64,000 nt of DNA, taken from positions 682,001 to 746,000 of the forward strand of contig CP099426.1 of assembly GCA_024114885.1 (NCBI GenBank), written 5' to 3'. Made by a program: the position numbers and the translations under genes. Origin of the DNA: Septoria linicola (taxonomy: Eukaryota > Ascomycota > Dothideomycetes > Mycosphaerellales > Mycosphaerellaceae). The notes below the pieces were generated by a model. It had not been told where the DNA came from. It ran no database searches and saw nothing but the letters and a program-made list of their open reading frames with translations. Below, piece after piece: positions 22,299 to 32,136 of the stretch (position 1 is its first letter; every line of letters begins with the position of its first letter).

Positions 22299-25200
22299 AT
22301 GCTTCCAGAGCCTTCATCGCATATCCCAACAGCGACGACGCAGAACTCCACCGAACAGATCGAAATTACCTCCCAGCATGGCCGCCTTCGAGATGACCAC
22401 CCCGCAGTCCCTCAGTCACCAGTCGGTGCAGAGGCGACAAGCGCGGAGGAGCAGTCTGCCCTTGACGCAGCGCTCGCAGCATCTCTGCAGGACGCAGCAG
22501 CTCGCTCAGATTCTGGTAAGCGGGGACTGAACTCGAGAAACACGCCGTCGCCACCTGCGCGCAACCGAATCTTGGAATATGAACAGGCTTCAACGCCTCC
22601 TGTGAAGAAAAGAGAAGGACCTATATTTGAAGTTATTAAGAAACCACGAAACCCGGGGGACAAGCGATCCCCTATTCAGGACTTACCCAATGGTGAGCCA
22701 GAGATTGTGACATGTGGAAGATGGGCCATTGCTGATTTTGAGTAGAGGTCTTGACGCATGTGTTGGCACGACTTACTCCCAACGACTTGGCATCTGTATC
22801 GCGTGTCTCCAAACGCTTCCATGATTTAGTGACAGGACCACACGCGTGGAGAACCGCGTTCTCGCACTTCTTTCCAGGTCCGGACTCGATCAATGCAGCC
22901 CTTCTCGAGGATGACAGCGAGGTCCAAACGATCATTCGATCAGAGAGACGCGCTTTTACACGACTCACGGCACTGGCGTCCTGGCGCAGCGAGTATATTA
23001 TGCGCACGCGACTTCTGCGATCATTGTCCCGCGGCAAGCCAGTGCAGGCTGCGAGCTCGCATGCCACTCGGCACCAGACCGTTGCTCCGACCATCATGTA
23101 TAATTCGCAACTCTACACGACCATTAACCACATACATGCCACTTTTGGACCCGCATCGAACAAGAAGTTGCCTCGATTTGCTCATGGTGCCGACGAGTTC
23201 GGTACAGCCACGAGCAGCGATCCGTTACTAGCGAAGGTTGATAGCTGGGGTCTGCAAGATCCGTCAATGTTCACGCAGTTTGTGGATCGATTTCCTGGAG
23301 ATTCTCAGTTCGGGCTCGGTCCAGGTGAAATCGTTGGCGTGCCGAATTCAATGGATGTCAGTCAGCCGTACGGCATGATCGTCGGTGAAGGTTCTCCAGG
23401 AGGGCTCATTTATTATCGGTCGACCGAGGAAATGCGAGGACGAACTCTCCCCATACCTTCTGCCATGGTCTTGCACGAGCTTGGAATCCCCAAAATTGCT
23501 CCCAGTAATGAGGCGATCACTGCGACTTGGATCGCCAAATCCGCTGCAATCCCTACTCTGACGAATGGTCTCATCGGACTCATGTCTGGCTCTTCGCTTG
23601 GCGTCCTCACAGCCTACAGCCTCGGTGCATCCAGTAACGGCAACAATAGAGAACAGCGCTTCGACCGTGGTCAGATGACTGCCCGCTGGGTGCTAAGTCC
23701 TGGTGTACCCCTGATCGCAATTGCTGTCGATAACGAGCATAGCCTGAAGCGAATGGCTCAGAACCGTATCTGGGCTGTCGTGCTCAACGCGCTTGGGGAA
23801 GTCTTCTATATCACTAAGTTTCCCAAGCGCCCTCATCTTGAGCGGGGCACGAACAACGACACTGAAGCGATCGAGCGTGGTGCTTGGCAGACAGGTCGTT
23901 CAGTGTACTGGAATGCAATCGAGCCCAGCAGACGTGTTGCCAAAGTGGATCCATACGCAGATGCGAGCGTCGATGGTAGCTACTCGCCACGGTCGTCCTG
24001 GAATGGTATGTGTCTGAGTAAAGTCCAAATCGCCGCCGAGACGCAAGAGATTGAAAGATATGCTTCTCGCCGACCTAAAGACTTTCAACGCTTGTGTGCA
24101 GGATGGGATATGCGTCGCAAACTCGAGGTTGACTTTGCTGGCGATGATGGCAACAATGCAGGCGAGAACATCGTTGTTTTTGACTGCGGTCGCGACGACG
24201 AGAGCATTGCAAGTGTCAAGCGCTTCAGCCGTTGCCGATTTCAAGATCGCGGCGCATCGCAGTCAGCATCGACACCACCTCTCATAGCAGCTAGCACCGA
24301 AGCATCAACGCCACCATCGTTGTTTGGCGGCGCCAGTTCGCCAGTAACAGCACCTTCGCCAGGCTTCTCTTTCGACCGGCTGGGTGATTCGCTCGGCAAC
24401 GACGAATTCGATGGCGCAATCACACCAAGGCCGATGACTGAGGAGTGGAGAACCACAGTCTTCACAATGGGCGGCTTGAAGCATGTTGAGATCCTCGCTT
24501 CCGCGATCGATCTATCGAGCTTTGCCATCCAGACAACTTCAGAGGATCCTCTGCTAGGATTTTCGGGACCATCGACATCCTCTTCTCCATCATACACGCC
24601 TTTGTCGGCCTCGAACGTGGCATCTCCAACAGATATACCTGGTCAGCGAGCTCGTCTGTTTGCAGCTGGCACGAAACTTGGCAGTGTCTTGCTATGGGAC
24701 GCTCGGGCGGTCACCTCGCGGTCCACCGACACCGTGAACACGATTGAGCCTGTGCGAATCATACATACGGACTCGCCTGAGATCTCTTGCCTTGCACTAT
24801 CGTCGCTCTGCTTGGTACATGGCGGTAATGACGGTCTCGTGCAGGCGTGGGATGTGCTCGCGTCCGAGATGCAGCCTGTCCGCACCTTGAATTCTCGCTT
24901 TTCCTCTCGCGCTCGACGCAGGTTGGTCCAAGCTCAGGCTAGTCCCCAGGGTGTCGGTATCAACCTGTTCGCAGCTGGAGCCATTGCTCTCGATCCCGAT
25001 CCGACTGTGCTTCGGGGCATGGTGTCGTTGGGCACTCATCTACTCTACTGGGCTTACAGTTCGTCTGCCGCAGACCAGTACAAGTCTAACAAAAGACGCA
25101 TGCGCAGGTCTGAAAGGGGCAGCAATGCCGCTGGAGAACGATTCTCCCTGGCCATGCGTAGCAATCTCAAGAACTATATTGAGAACGAGAAGTTTGAGCT

Positions 25201-25762
25201 TCATCGGGAGAAAGAGCAGCGGAGCAAAGAGTCTCAACGATTCGCTGGTCGCTTCGGCACAGAGCTACTGGATGGCAGTGAAGAGGAGATGATCGCCTAT
25301 GCTGCAATGCTCAGTCAAGAGGCATATGAGCAGGATCATGCTCGTCGGGCGTCAGATACTAGCGCTTCGCACAGTATTGCTGCCAGCAGCACTGATCTCA
25401 GCGCCGAGATCACCCCAGCGCGAAGCCCGTCTCCGCATCAACCCACGCCGAAGACTGAGGACGAGCTTGACGCAGATATTGCTGAGGCTATCCGCCAGAG
25501 CTTGGCAACATCACCTTCAGCTGGCTACGATATTCCCATCCGGCACGCAAAGCCTAAGAACAGGCGGGCACCATCTGCACAAACGTCTCCGCGGCCATCG
25601 CCGGCTCTGACGAGTTCTAGTCAAGCTGCCGAGATGAACGATCTAGACTTTGCGATACAGCTGAGTCTGGCAGAGGAGCAAAGTAAGCAGGCTGCGTCAG
25701 AGGGAGAGGCGTTTCCAGGTTCACCTAACGCAGGCGGAAAGGGAAAGGGAAGGAAGTATTGA
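22299..25762 (+). CDS. F-box / WD-like / UIM protein, Ufo1-like
   Basis: This is a probable substrate receptor of an SCF ubiquitin ligase. Two exons (22299-22692 and 22746-25762) give about 1136 residues. The 53-base intron falls inside the F-box: joining produces LPNEVLTHVLARLTPNDLAS (from about residue 129), where Skp1 would bind. WD-like blades include GSVLLWDAR and GNDGLVQAWDV near residues 770-830. Two ubiquitin-interacting motifs lie near the C-terminus, DADIAEAIRQSLA (about residue 1040) and DLDFAIQLSLAEE (about residue 1098). This is the arrangement of yeast Ufo1. An extra UIM-like segment, SALDAALAASLQDAA, precedes the F-box. Low-complexity Ser/Pro stretches separate the blades. The large size compared with Ufo1 reflects these insertions. 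Orthology is inferred from architecture. Confidence 0.82.
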
Positions 25763-26297
25763 ACTTTCGCAGCGTACATGCTGGGTGGCCTGTAGTCAAA
25801 GCAGTTCAGGAGAGTGGGGTCCGATCAGGTGCCTCTTTCGCTTCATACGTTTTCACTCCACGACTTCTGCACTCAGTAGACTTGATATTACATATTGCAT
25901 CTTGCGCACTTGCCGTCCCATTTCTGTCGCTACTTCTCGTTTGCATTAGCCGTCACCATCTCGTTGGAATCGATGTCGCGTGTCCACTAAATTGTGCCAA
26001 GCTTGAACGCTTGGACGTTGTTTCGTCACTGGCAGGAACGAGAGAAGCTGCATCCAAAACAACATGACCCGCCGCACCAACTGATGAACAGCACCGTCAC
26101 GCCGCCAGACGCTCCTCACGACCCACGAACTGCATGTGACAGCTGAAGCGATCACGTGGAAGTATCATTCGCGCTCCTGGACACCATACGACTTGACGAC
26201 ATTGCGCCCGAAACAAAGGCCTCGACACAGCTCCTCCTGTGTCTGAACTGCAGCCCCGAACAACACCACTCACCGCACTCGCATTGACACCGCGACA
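25763..26297. other. Intergenic region, PP2A promoter
   Basis: This contains the 3' end of the Ufo1-like transcript and the promoter and leader of the PP2A gene. I see no coding region or clear motif. Confidence 0.5.
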
Positions 26298-27432
26298 ATG
26301 GCGGAGGCTGCCGCGCTGAGGCAGCAGCCCGTGATGGGCGGCGACACGGCCATGGAAGATGCGGGCAAGATCGAGCACAGCTTGGGCACGCCCGTTGACC
26401 CCCCATCAATAAACTGCCTGGACGGCTGGATCGAGTCGCTCATGACCTGCAAACAGCTCTCCGAAGACGACGTGAGGCGGTTATGCGAGAAGGCACGCGA
26501 AGTGCTCCAGGACGAGTCCAATGTGCAGCCCGTAAAGTGCCCAGTCACAGTCTGCGGCGACATACACGGTCAGTTCCACGATCTAATGGAGCTCTTCAAG
26601 ATCGGCGGGCCCAACCCAGACACCAACTATCTCTTTATGGGTGATTACGTTGATCGAGGTTACTTCTCCGTCGAGACAGTGACTCTCCTGGTCGCGCTCA
26701 AGATCCGCTACCCGTCGCGCATCACCATCCTGCGTGGTAACCACGAGTCGAGACAGATCACACAAGTGTACGGCTTCTACGACGAGTGCCTGCGCAAGTA
26801 CGGCAATGCCAATGTCTGGAAGTTCTTCACGGATCTCTTCGACTACCTCCCGCTCACTGCACTGATCGACAACCAGATCTTCTGCTTGCACGGAGGTCTG
26901 TCGCCGAGCATCGACACGCTGGATAACATTCGCGCCCTCGACCGCATTCAGGAAGTGCCGCACGAAGGACCAATGTGTGACTTGCTGTGGTCGGACCCAG
27001 ACGACAGATGTGGATGGGGAATCAGCCCAAGAGGTGCCGGGTACACGTTTGGACAGGACATAAGCGAAGCGTTCAATCACAACAACGGCCTCACTCTCGT
27101 GGCGAGAGCACATCAGCTGGTCATGGAGGGGTATAATTGGAGTCAGGATAGGAATGTGGTTACAATATTCTCCGGTGAGCACGAAGCAAGTGGACTATGG
27201 CGGTGGAACTTGAAGCTAATCTCGACTACAGCACCTAACTACTGCTACCGATGTGGTAACCAAGCCGCCATCATGGAGATCGACGAGCATCTGAAGTACA
27301 CTTTGTGCGTATTACAGGATCTCCCATGCCATTTCTCCCTGCTAACAGACAATCTCCAGCCTGCAATTCGACCCATGCCCGCGTGCTGGCGAGCCCATGG
27401 TCTCTCGCCGAACGCCAGACTACTTCTTGTAA
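26298..27432 (+). CDS. Serine/threonine protein phosphatase 2A catalytic subunit
   Basis: The catalytic subunit of PP2A dephosphorylates phosphoserine and phosphothreonine proteins in cell-cycle and morphogenesis control. All metal-site motifs are present in order: GDIHGQ (about residue 87), GDYVDRG and GNHES, then LHGGLSP and the C-terminal tail TPDYFL, whose carboxyl group is methylated in this family. Three exons (26298-27174, 27232-27304, 27360-27432) give 340 residues. The two 3' introns rebuild VTIFSAPNYCYRCGN and then YTFLQFDPCPRAGEP exactly as in PP2A. The closest relatives PP4 and PP6 also have GDYVDRG, but LSEDDVRRLCEKAREVLQDESNVQPV and the TPDYFL tail favour PP2A (Pph21/pphA type). 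The N-terminal 25 residues form a fungal extension. Confidence 0.96.
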
Positions 27433-27778
27433 TGAGCTCAACCCAAAAAGTTGAAACGTGCTATGCAATCCAGAGGGCCTTATAGAAAAGAGCGGCGCGA
27501 TGGTTTTATGGCAGCGACGATGATCAATGGCGGATACCAAAGGGCAAGCGCCCAACATTCACCCTTTCTCCCAGATCCTAAGCTCGGGCAGAGGACTCAT
27601 TATAGACAGAGAGACGATATCGTGGAGCCTCTTGTGTATCGTACATCCGTTCGTATAATGGTCGCAATCGAGAGCACAGGTGCTCTTTGCTAAGTGCTTT
27701 CGAGGTGAGCGTAGTGGTACTGGCTCGCGGTGATCCGCTGCTTTATCCATTCAATATCCTCAGGCCATTGTTATCATC
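27433..27778. other. Convergent intergenic region
   Basis: This separates the 3' ends of the PP2A gene (plus) and the RNase H2C gene (minus). I see no gene in it. Confidence 0.5.
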
Positions 27779-28332
27779 TCATGACGCCGTTGTCATTGTC
27801 GTAGGCATATCATAAGCATGAATCTGTACCGTGCACGTCAGTCCTTTACTCCTTAATCATGCAAGTAGGCAAGAGAGCAAGCACTCACACTCTCAGCAAA
27901 CCCAATCCACTCTTCAATCCCCTTGACATACACATCCTCGCTCTCCGGCACAGCTTCATGCGCCCACACCATAATCTCTCCAAAACTGCCTACTTGCTCC
28001 ATCACTTTGACTTCAGCCGGCATACTGCTTTCCTCTTCATCCTCCTCATCTTCCCCGTCCCTCGAAACCGCGGGCTGCTGCTGTGGAAGTAACTTCTCCG
28101 TCTTCTTCGCTACAACACCCGTATACCCTTCTGGAAGCTTGACCTGTTTTCCTCGGAGTTTTCGTCCGCGAAGGTGGACTTCTTGGGACGTTTTTGGGAA
28201 CTTGGGATCGGAGCATGGGCGGGCTGTCCAGTGTCGAGTAGAGGTGGGTATGGGGCCGGAGTGGGCGATTTTGCAGGGGAGGAGGTTTGGTGTGAGAGGG
28301 TTTTGTTTGCTGGAGGGTTGGAGGGCGAGCAT
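27779..28332 (-). CDS. rnh203: Ribonuclease H2 subunit C (Rnh203-like)
   Basis: This is a non-catalytic subunit of the nuclear RNase H2 complex, which removes ribonucleotides from DNA. The signature features are HWTARP and LRGRKLRGKQVKLPEGYTG, which correspond to the conserved core of fungal RNH2C. A late motif VYVKGIEEWIGFAES follows. Exon 1 is 28332-27889 and the intron 27824-27888. The last exon (27823-27779) encodes only IHAYDMPTTMTTAS, consistent with the short His/Tyr-containing tails of homologues. The total is about 162 residues. The frame stays open upstream to 28476, but MLALQPSSKQNPLTPNLLPC matches the expected N-terminus, so the ATG at 28332 was chosen. Without splicing, the protein would end CSLAYLHD instead. 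The acidic Glu/Asp run before the core C-terminal helix is a common variable insertion. Confidence 0.85.
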
Positions 28333-29277
28333 TGTTGTGGTGTTGGGGTGAGGAAAATGGTTGTGGAGGTGCAGCAATATGGGCGTGTAATGCGAGAGAC
28401 GCGTGCTCGAGGTTGAGAGACGCGACGTCAAGGGTCTTGGCGTGATTTGGTGTTTAGGTTCACTTGATAGACACATGATTGACAGGTTATAGACGTGATT
28501 GTCAAGGCATGCATCGTTTCAAGTCTTTATGGAAGCCATCCATTAATTACTGCTCATTTTATAGATAATGTAGACACAATCCCATCATAGCTTCCACCTT
28601 GCATCCTATTGGTTTGCCTCAGCCTCACATCACCCAGATCAACATCCTCCACTTCTGTCAGCAATTGGACCTGCCTTTTGGCGTTTAGCACATGAACAAC
28701 GGCTGTCGCTTTCAGCTCATGAGCTTGCTAAAGTGCATAATGACAGGGTTCGGTACCGCAGACCAATGCACCTTCTCAGGAAGAAACCTGGCTGACACGA
28801 CTTATAGCTTGATCCGGATGTGGCTATGGTTGCGTTGGCGCATTGGCCCATTTCTCAAGCATTTCTGCTGGCGTGCGACATCTCTCCAACAGAGTAGCAC
28901 CTGGAGGTGACACGATCGCGTCGTTGATGAGTATATGAGTATTAGTCCATACGCCAAAATTTGTCGGCAAGGAACTTAGGAGCGACCGGATGCTAGGCGT
29001 TCAAGGATCAAGGACGGATAGATTTGCTCTTCACCCATTGTCCGCCCAAGTCGGTATGTGGCCGGCGCTCTCTCCAACGCAAGTTCACCGTGAATAGGCG
29101 AATGTCGTTTAAGCTCATTTGTCCTCGCAAGAACACGATAGGTGCGGCATGTGGGTAGCGCAGATGGTCGAAGGTATCGTGCAGGCAAAGGCGAAGTGAT
29201 GGTCGCCGAGGAGAGGGCTGTAGGTTCGCTGTCCGCAGCATAGATGTGCGACAAGATTCACGTCCGATGTCTCTCCA
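28333..29277. other. Intergenic region
   Basis: About 0.9 kb with no supportable gene; the 28480-28580 part is AT-rich. It contains the promoter of the RNase H2C gene and the 3' end of the LPAELRN-type gene, both on the minus strand. Confidence 0.45.
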
Positions 29278-29985
29278 TCACCCCATAACCACATCCTCCT
29301 CTCCCACGCCTAAATCCTCCTCAACACTCCAAACCCCATCCGCGCCTTCCATCCTTACTCTAAACCCCGCCTCCCTTAACCCAACCCACCTCACACCCCC
29401 ATCCACCCCTCTCCTCACCGGCACACTCACAGCCTCCCACCCCAACGCGCCCTTCCCACAATCCTTCACCAACCTATTTACACACCTCTTCACGCTCTCA
29501 AACCACCTCTTCTGCGCCGAAACAGGCAACACCAGCTCCACGGGCCGGAACATCCTCAGCGAGCGCACTTTTGCGAAAGCCAGAGGTTTGAGGAATTTGT
29601 ACGCTGCGGCGGGGCTGGGCGCTTCGAAGATGTTGCAGCCGTAGTAGATGGGCATGGCTTCGGCGCGGATGGTACGCGAGGCGGAGAGGAGGGGTGGTTC
29701 GCCGGCGTAGACAGTTTTGCCAATGGTATGAGGGGAGGATCTGGTTGAGCTTCGCGTCTCATAGGCATACGGGAGCTGGATGGGGCAGCGCTGGACCAGT
29801 GCGTGCGAGTAGATTTCGTTGCGCAGCTCGGCGGGGAGGGACAGGAATTGAGACTTGGGAGGCGCGATTTGTGTTGGTAGAGGAGCTGGTGCTGGACGCT
29901 GTTTCTTGGGTAGGCCGGCGCATACGCTGCCTGGTTCGGCGGTGAGGCAGAGAAAGGAGCGCTTGAGTGGGTTGGAGAAGCCCAT
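29278..29985 (-). CDS. LPAELRN (F-box-like) hypothetical protein
   Basis: This single-exon gene encodes 235 residues. The segment FLSLPAELRNEIYSHAL near residue 50 is the start motif of a very large Pezizomycotina family of F-box-like (2EXR-type) proteins. It is followed by LLSASRTIRAEAMPIYYGCNIF, the usual second block in which a leaf-shaped alpha/beta region begins. The remaining C-terminus is rich in Val, Gly and Glu. Members are numerous and mostly uncharacterised; a protein-binding role is presumed but unproven. The start ATG at 29985 is the first in the frame after a stop. Related LPRELRD genes occur 12 kb away at 41.6-43.8 kb. Confidence 0.75.
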   Translation of the reverse strand: MGFSNPLKRSFLCLTAEPGSVCAGLPKKQRPAPAPLPTQIAPPKSQFLSLPAELRNEIYSHALVQRCPIQLPYAYETRSSTRSSPHTIGKTVYAGEPPLLSASRTIRAEAMPIYYGCNIFEAPSPAAAYKFLKPLAFAKVRSLRMFRPVELVLPVSAQKRWFESVKRCVNRLVKDCGKGALGWEAVSVPVRRGVDGGVRWVGLREAGFRVRMEGADGVWSVEEDLGVGEEDVVMG

Positions 29986-30653
29986 CGCGTCTGCCCTCCG
30001 TTTGGTTTTGTTCTGTATAGCAGCAAGTGTTTGACGTTGCTATGTTAGATGTGTATGTATGTGCGTGAGTATGGAGAAGATCGCGCGAGGTGTATACTTA
30101 TGACTGGTGAGATTGAGAGATGGTGAAGTGGGTTCTCGCACCGTTTTGAGGAACGCGTCGTCTAGCAGAACAGGTCATAAGGTCAACACTCAGAGGCAGA
30201 GTTATCCCCGGCGAGCCGTGATGAAAGCCAAGATGGCCCGAGGGCAGCAGAGGCTATTCTCGGGTCACACACGGCATTGGCATCTGCTTAACTCGGCTGT
30301 GCTGCTGCATTTGTGCGACAGTCTCTTCTAGAATCGTGGACGACAGAGGGCGATCAGGAGATGGAGTCACAAGTGAGCAGACGCTGGGGAAATGGAAGCA
30401 AACTATATCGTGTTTGATGCCCTCGGATGCTGCTGCACGATCGCGACATGATCCGTCTGCGACATGGTACAGCAGCCTGCCACAGCATGTCGAGGCGACC
30501 TCGTGCAGAATGACTCCAACATCCATGCTCGTTCTGGACATGCTGTGCTCGTATCTTGGCAGGAAACCATACTCAGATGAAGGCTGCCCATCGTGCCTTG
30601 GATCTACCGTACACATCTGTGCATTCTACATCCTCGTCTCGCTCTGACTTGCT
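29986..30653. other. Intergenic region
   Basis: No gene is supported. Several frames of 60-120 codons on both strands have no domain or sensible composition. It lies between the start of the LPAELRN-type gene and the end of a small membrane-protein gene. Confidence 0.45.
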
Positions 30654-30926
30654 CTACATGCAGTATGCAACGGCCAGAGCGAGCAGCATCGCAGACCATG
30701 CTAGAGCTCGGGCTCCCGGATTCTCTTCCTGCTCTGCTGCAAACCGCCAGAACAAGCCCCACGAGAGAATCGACAAGGCGACCCAATGTGACTGTCGCAA
30801 GAATTGCGTAGACGTAGTCTCGACCATTTCCTTCGCTTCATCGACCAGCTCTGCAATCTTGCCGCGATGATCATCTTCCGAGTGGCTGCGCCATACCAGA
30901 CCATCCAGCATGCGTACTACATTCAT
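30654..30926 (-). CDS. Small two-span membrane protein, unrecognised
   Basis: The frame from ATG 30926 gives 90 residues. A charged N-terminal half (KIAELVDEAKEMVETT) is amphipathic. It is followed by two hydrophobic segments, WVALSILSWGLFWRF and ARALAWSAMLLALAVAYC, separated by a short polar loop (AEQEENPG). Such hairpin proteins occur in fungal mitochondrial or ER membranes. I do not recognise the family. It lies directly downstream of the EF-hand gene on the same strand, with only 19 bases between the EF-hand stop and this ATG, so a separate promoter would have to sit inside the neighbour. That makes it possible that the frame is chance or part of the 3' untranslated region. Confidence 0.4.
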   Translation of the reverse strand: MNVVRMLDGLVWRSHSEDDHRGKIAELVDEAKEMVETTSTQFLRQSHWVALSILSWGLFWRFAAEQEENPGARALAWSAMLLALAVAYCM

Positions 30927-30945
30927 CCCCAATTTACTGACTTCC

Positions 30946-31620
30946 TTACAACTCCTTCTTCCGAAACTTCATCGGAATATTCGCCTCAATAATCGGCATG
31001 CGATCCATCTGCTCCTGCCTCTCCTGCCTCGCCTCCATCTCCTCATGTTTCCTAAAATGCTCAATATCCTCCGGATGCGTCAAATCCTCCTCTCTCGTAT
31101 TCTCATCGTGATATTTCTCAAAATGGTGGATCTCATACTCATACTCATCGTCTCCATGATGTCCTGGACCGTAGCCTAGGTCCGGGAGCACGAGGCCTTG
31201 GGCGCCAATGGTGTATTCTGCAAAGGAGATGCGGTTGTCTTTATCGCGGTCGTACATGTCGATTACGCGTTGAATGGCATGCCGTTTTTCGTCTTCGGAG
31301 ATGTGGTTTGTGGATTCATCGCGCAGGCCGTAGGTTTTGAGGAGGTCGTCGGCGGTCCAGAAGTTGGAGGAGTCGTAGTCGTGGAGGTCGAAGAAGGAGC
31401 CTGCGTCGAAGATGCTGATGTGGTGTTCCTCTGGCAGATCAATGGTCAGAGGAATGTAAGGAAGTGTCCATCAATGTGCACAAGGCTTACCCGCCATATG
31501 TCTCGTGGCCCAGTCGGCGTTTGCATCTACGTGAGGTGCTGCTTCATGGGCATGATCACCGTGTGCTTGAACATTGGAAAGAAGCGTCGCTGTTGCGACG
31601 ACTACTGCTAGACGGAACAT
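30946..31620 (-). CDS. Secretory-pathway EF-hand protein ending in KKEL
   Basis: Two exons (31620-31491 and 31430-30946) encode about 204 residues. The N-terminus MFRLAVVVATATLLSNVQAHG is a signal peptide. One canonical EF-hand loop is visible (DRDKDNRISFAE, with calcium ligands at positions 1, 3, 5 and 12), and a degenerate loop lies upstream (DYDSSNFWTADDLL). A highly charged, His/Glu-rich helix follows (HHFEKYHDENTREEDL and KHEEMEARQERQEQM). The chain ends FRKKEL; the last four residues resemble the KDEL/HDEL retrieval signal. The plan is like that of nucleobindin/Cab45-type calcium-binding proteins of the ER or Golgi. The intron (60 bases, GTAAGC donor, CAG acceptor) joins RHMA to EEHHISIFD. 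The lumenal location is inferred. Confidence 0.8.
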
Positions 31621-32136
31621 GTTGAGGGAGTGGGTTGTTGTCAAAACAATCCCTTCACATGCGAGTATATTTGTCTTCGCGCTGATGACGATTGTTTAGG
31701 GGGGTTTCATGATCGCTCGGCCTGGGGTCCGGATCTTCGGGATAGAGGTCAAGGTTAGGGTTCACTAGATTTACTTCTGGGACGACGACGACGAAGTCTA
31801 CAATATGTTCATCGAGTTCAGGTACGTGGAGTCGATAAAGACTGATCTTGAGTCATTACGAGAGTTGCTACAGATACGCTGGTCAGCCATTAAAACCTGC
31901 TGGAAAAGATCCTCGAGGTTAACTATAATTACAAGTCTAGTCACATATCGGGGAGGTGAGCAGAGACTGCAACACAACTGGCCCGTGATGCAGTACATGG
32001 AGCATCGCACAATTCTGTGACTGTCGTCCGCGACCGAGCTATCTGTCTGGTGTGTCTGCCAGTCTACCACATAGCTATCACACAGCCAGCATGCGCTCAC
32101 CAGTATTCTCCTTGAACGACAGTCCGTCCAACACCT
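31621..32136. other. Intergenic region
   Basis: This is the promoter of the EF-hand gene and the 3' flank of the large disordered-protein gene. It holds no supportable coding sequence. A single GGTTAGGGTT at 31753-31762 resembles a telomeric unit but is not repeated. Confidence 0.5.

Noticed and set aside
28333..28476. Longer RNase H2C starting at 28476
   Set aside because: The extension is low-complexity; MLALQPSS fits the family N-terminus.
31753..31762. Telomere-like GGTTAGGGTT
   Set aside because: It occurs only once and is not a repeat array.
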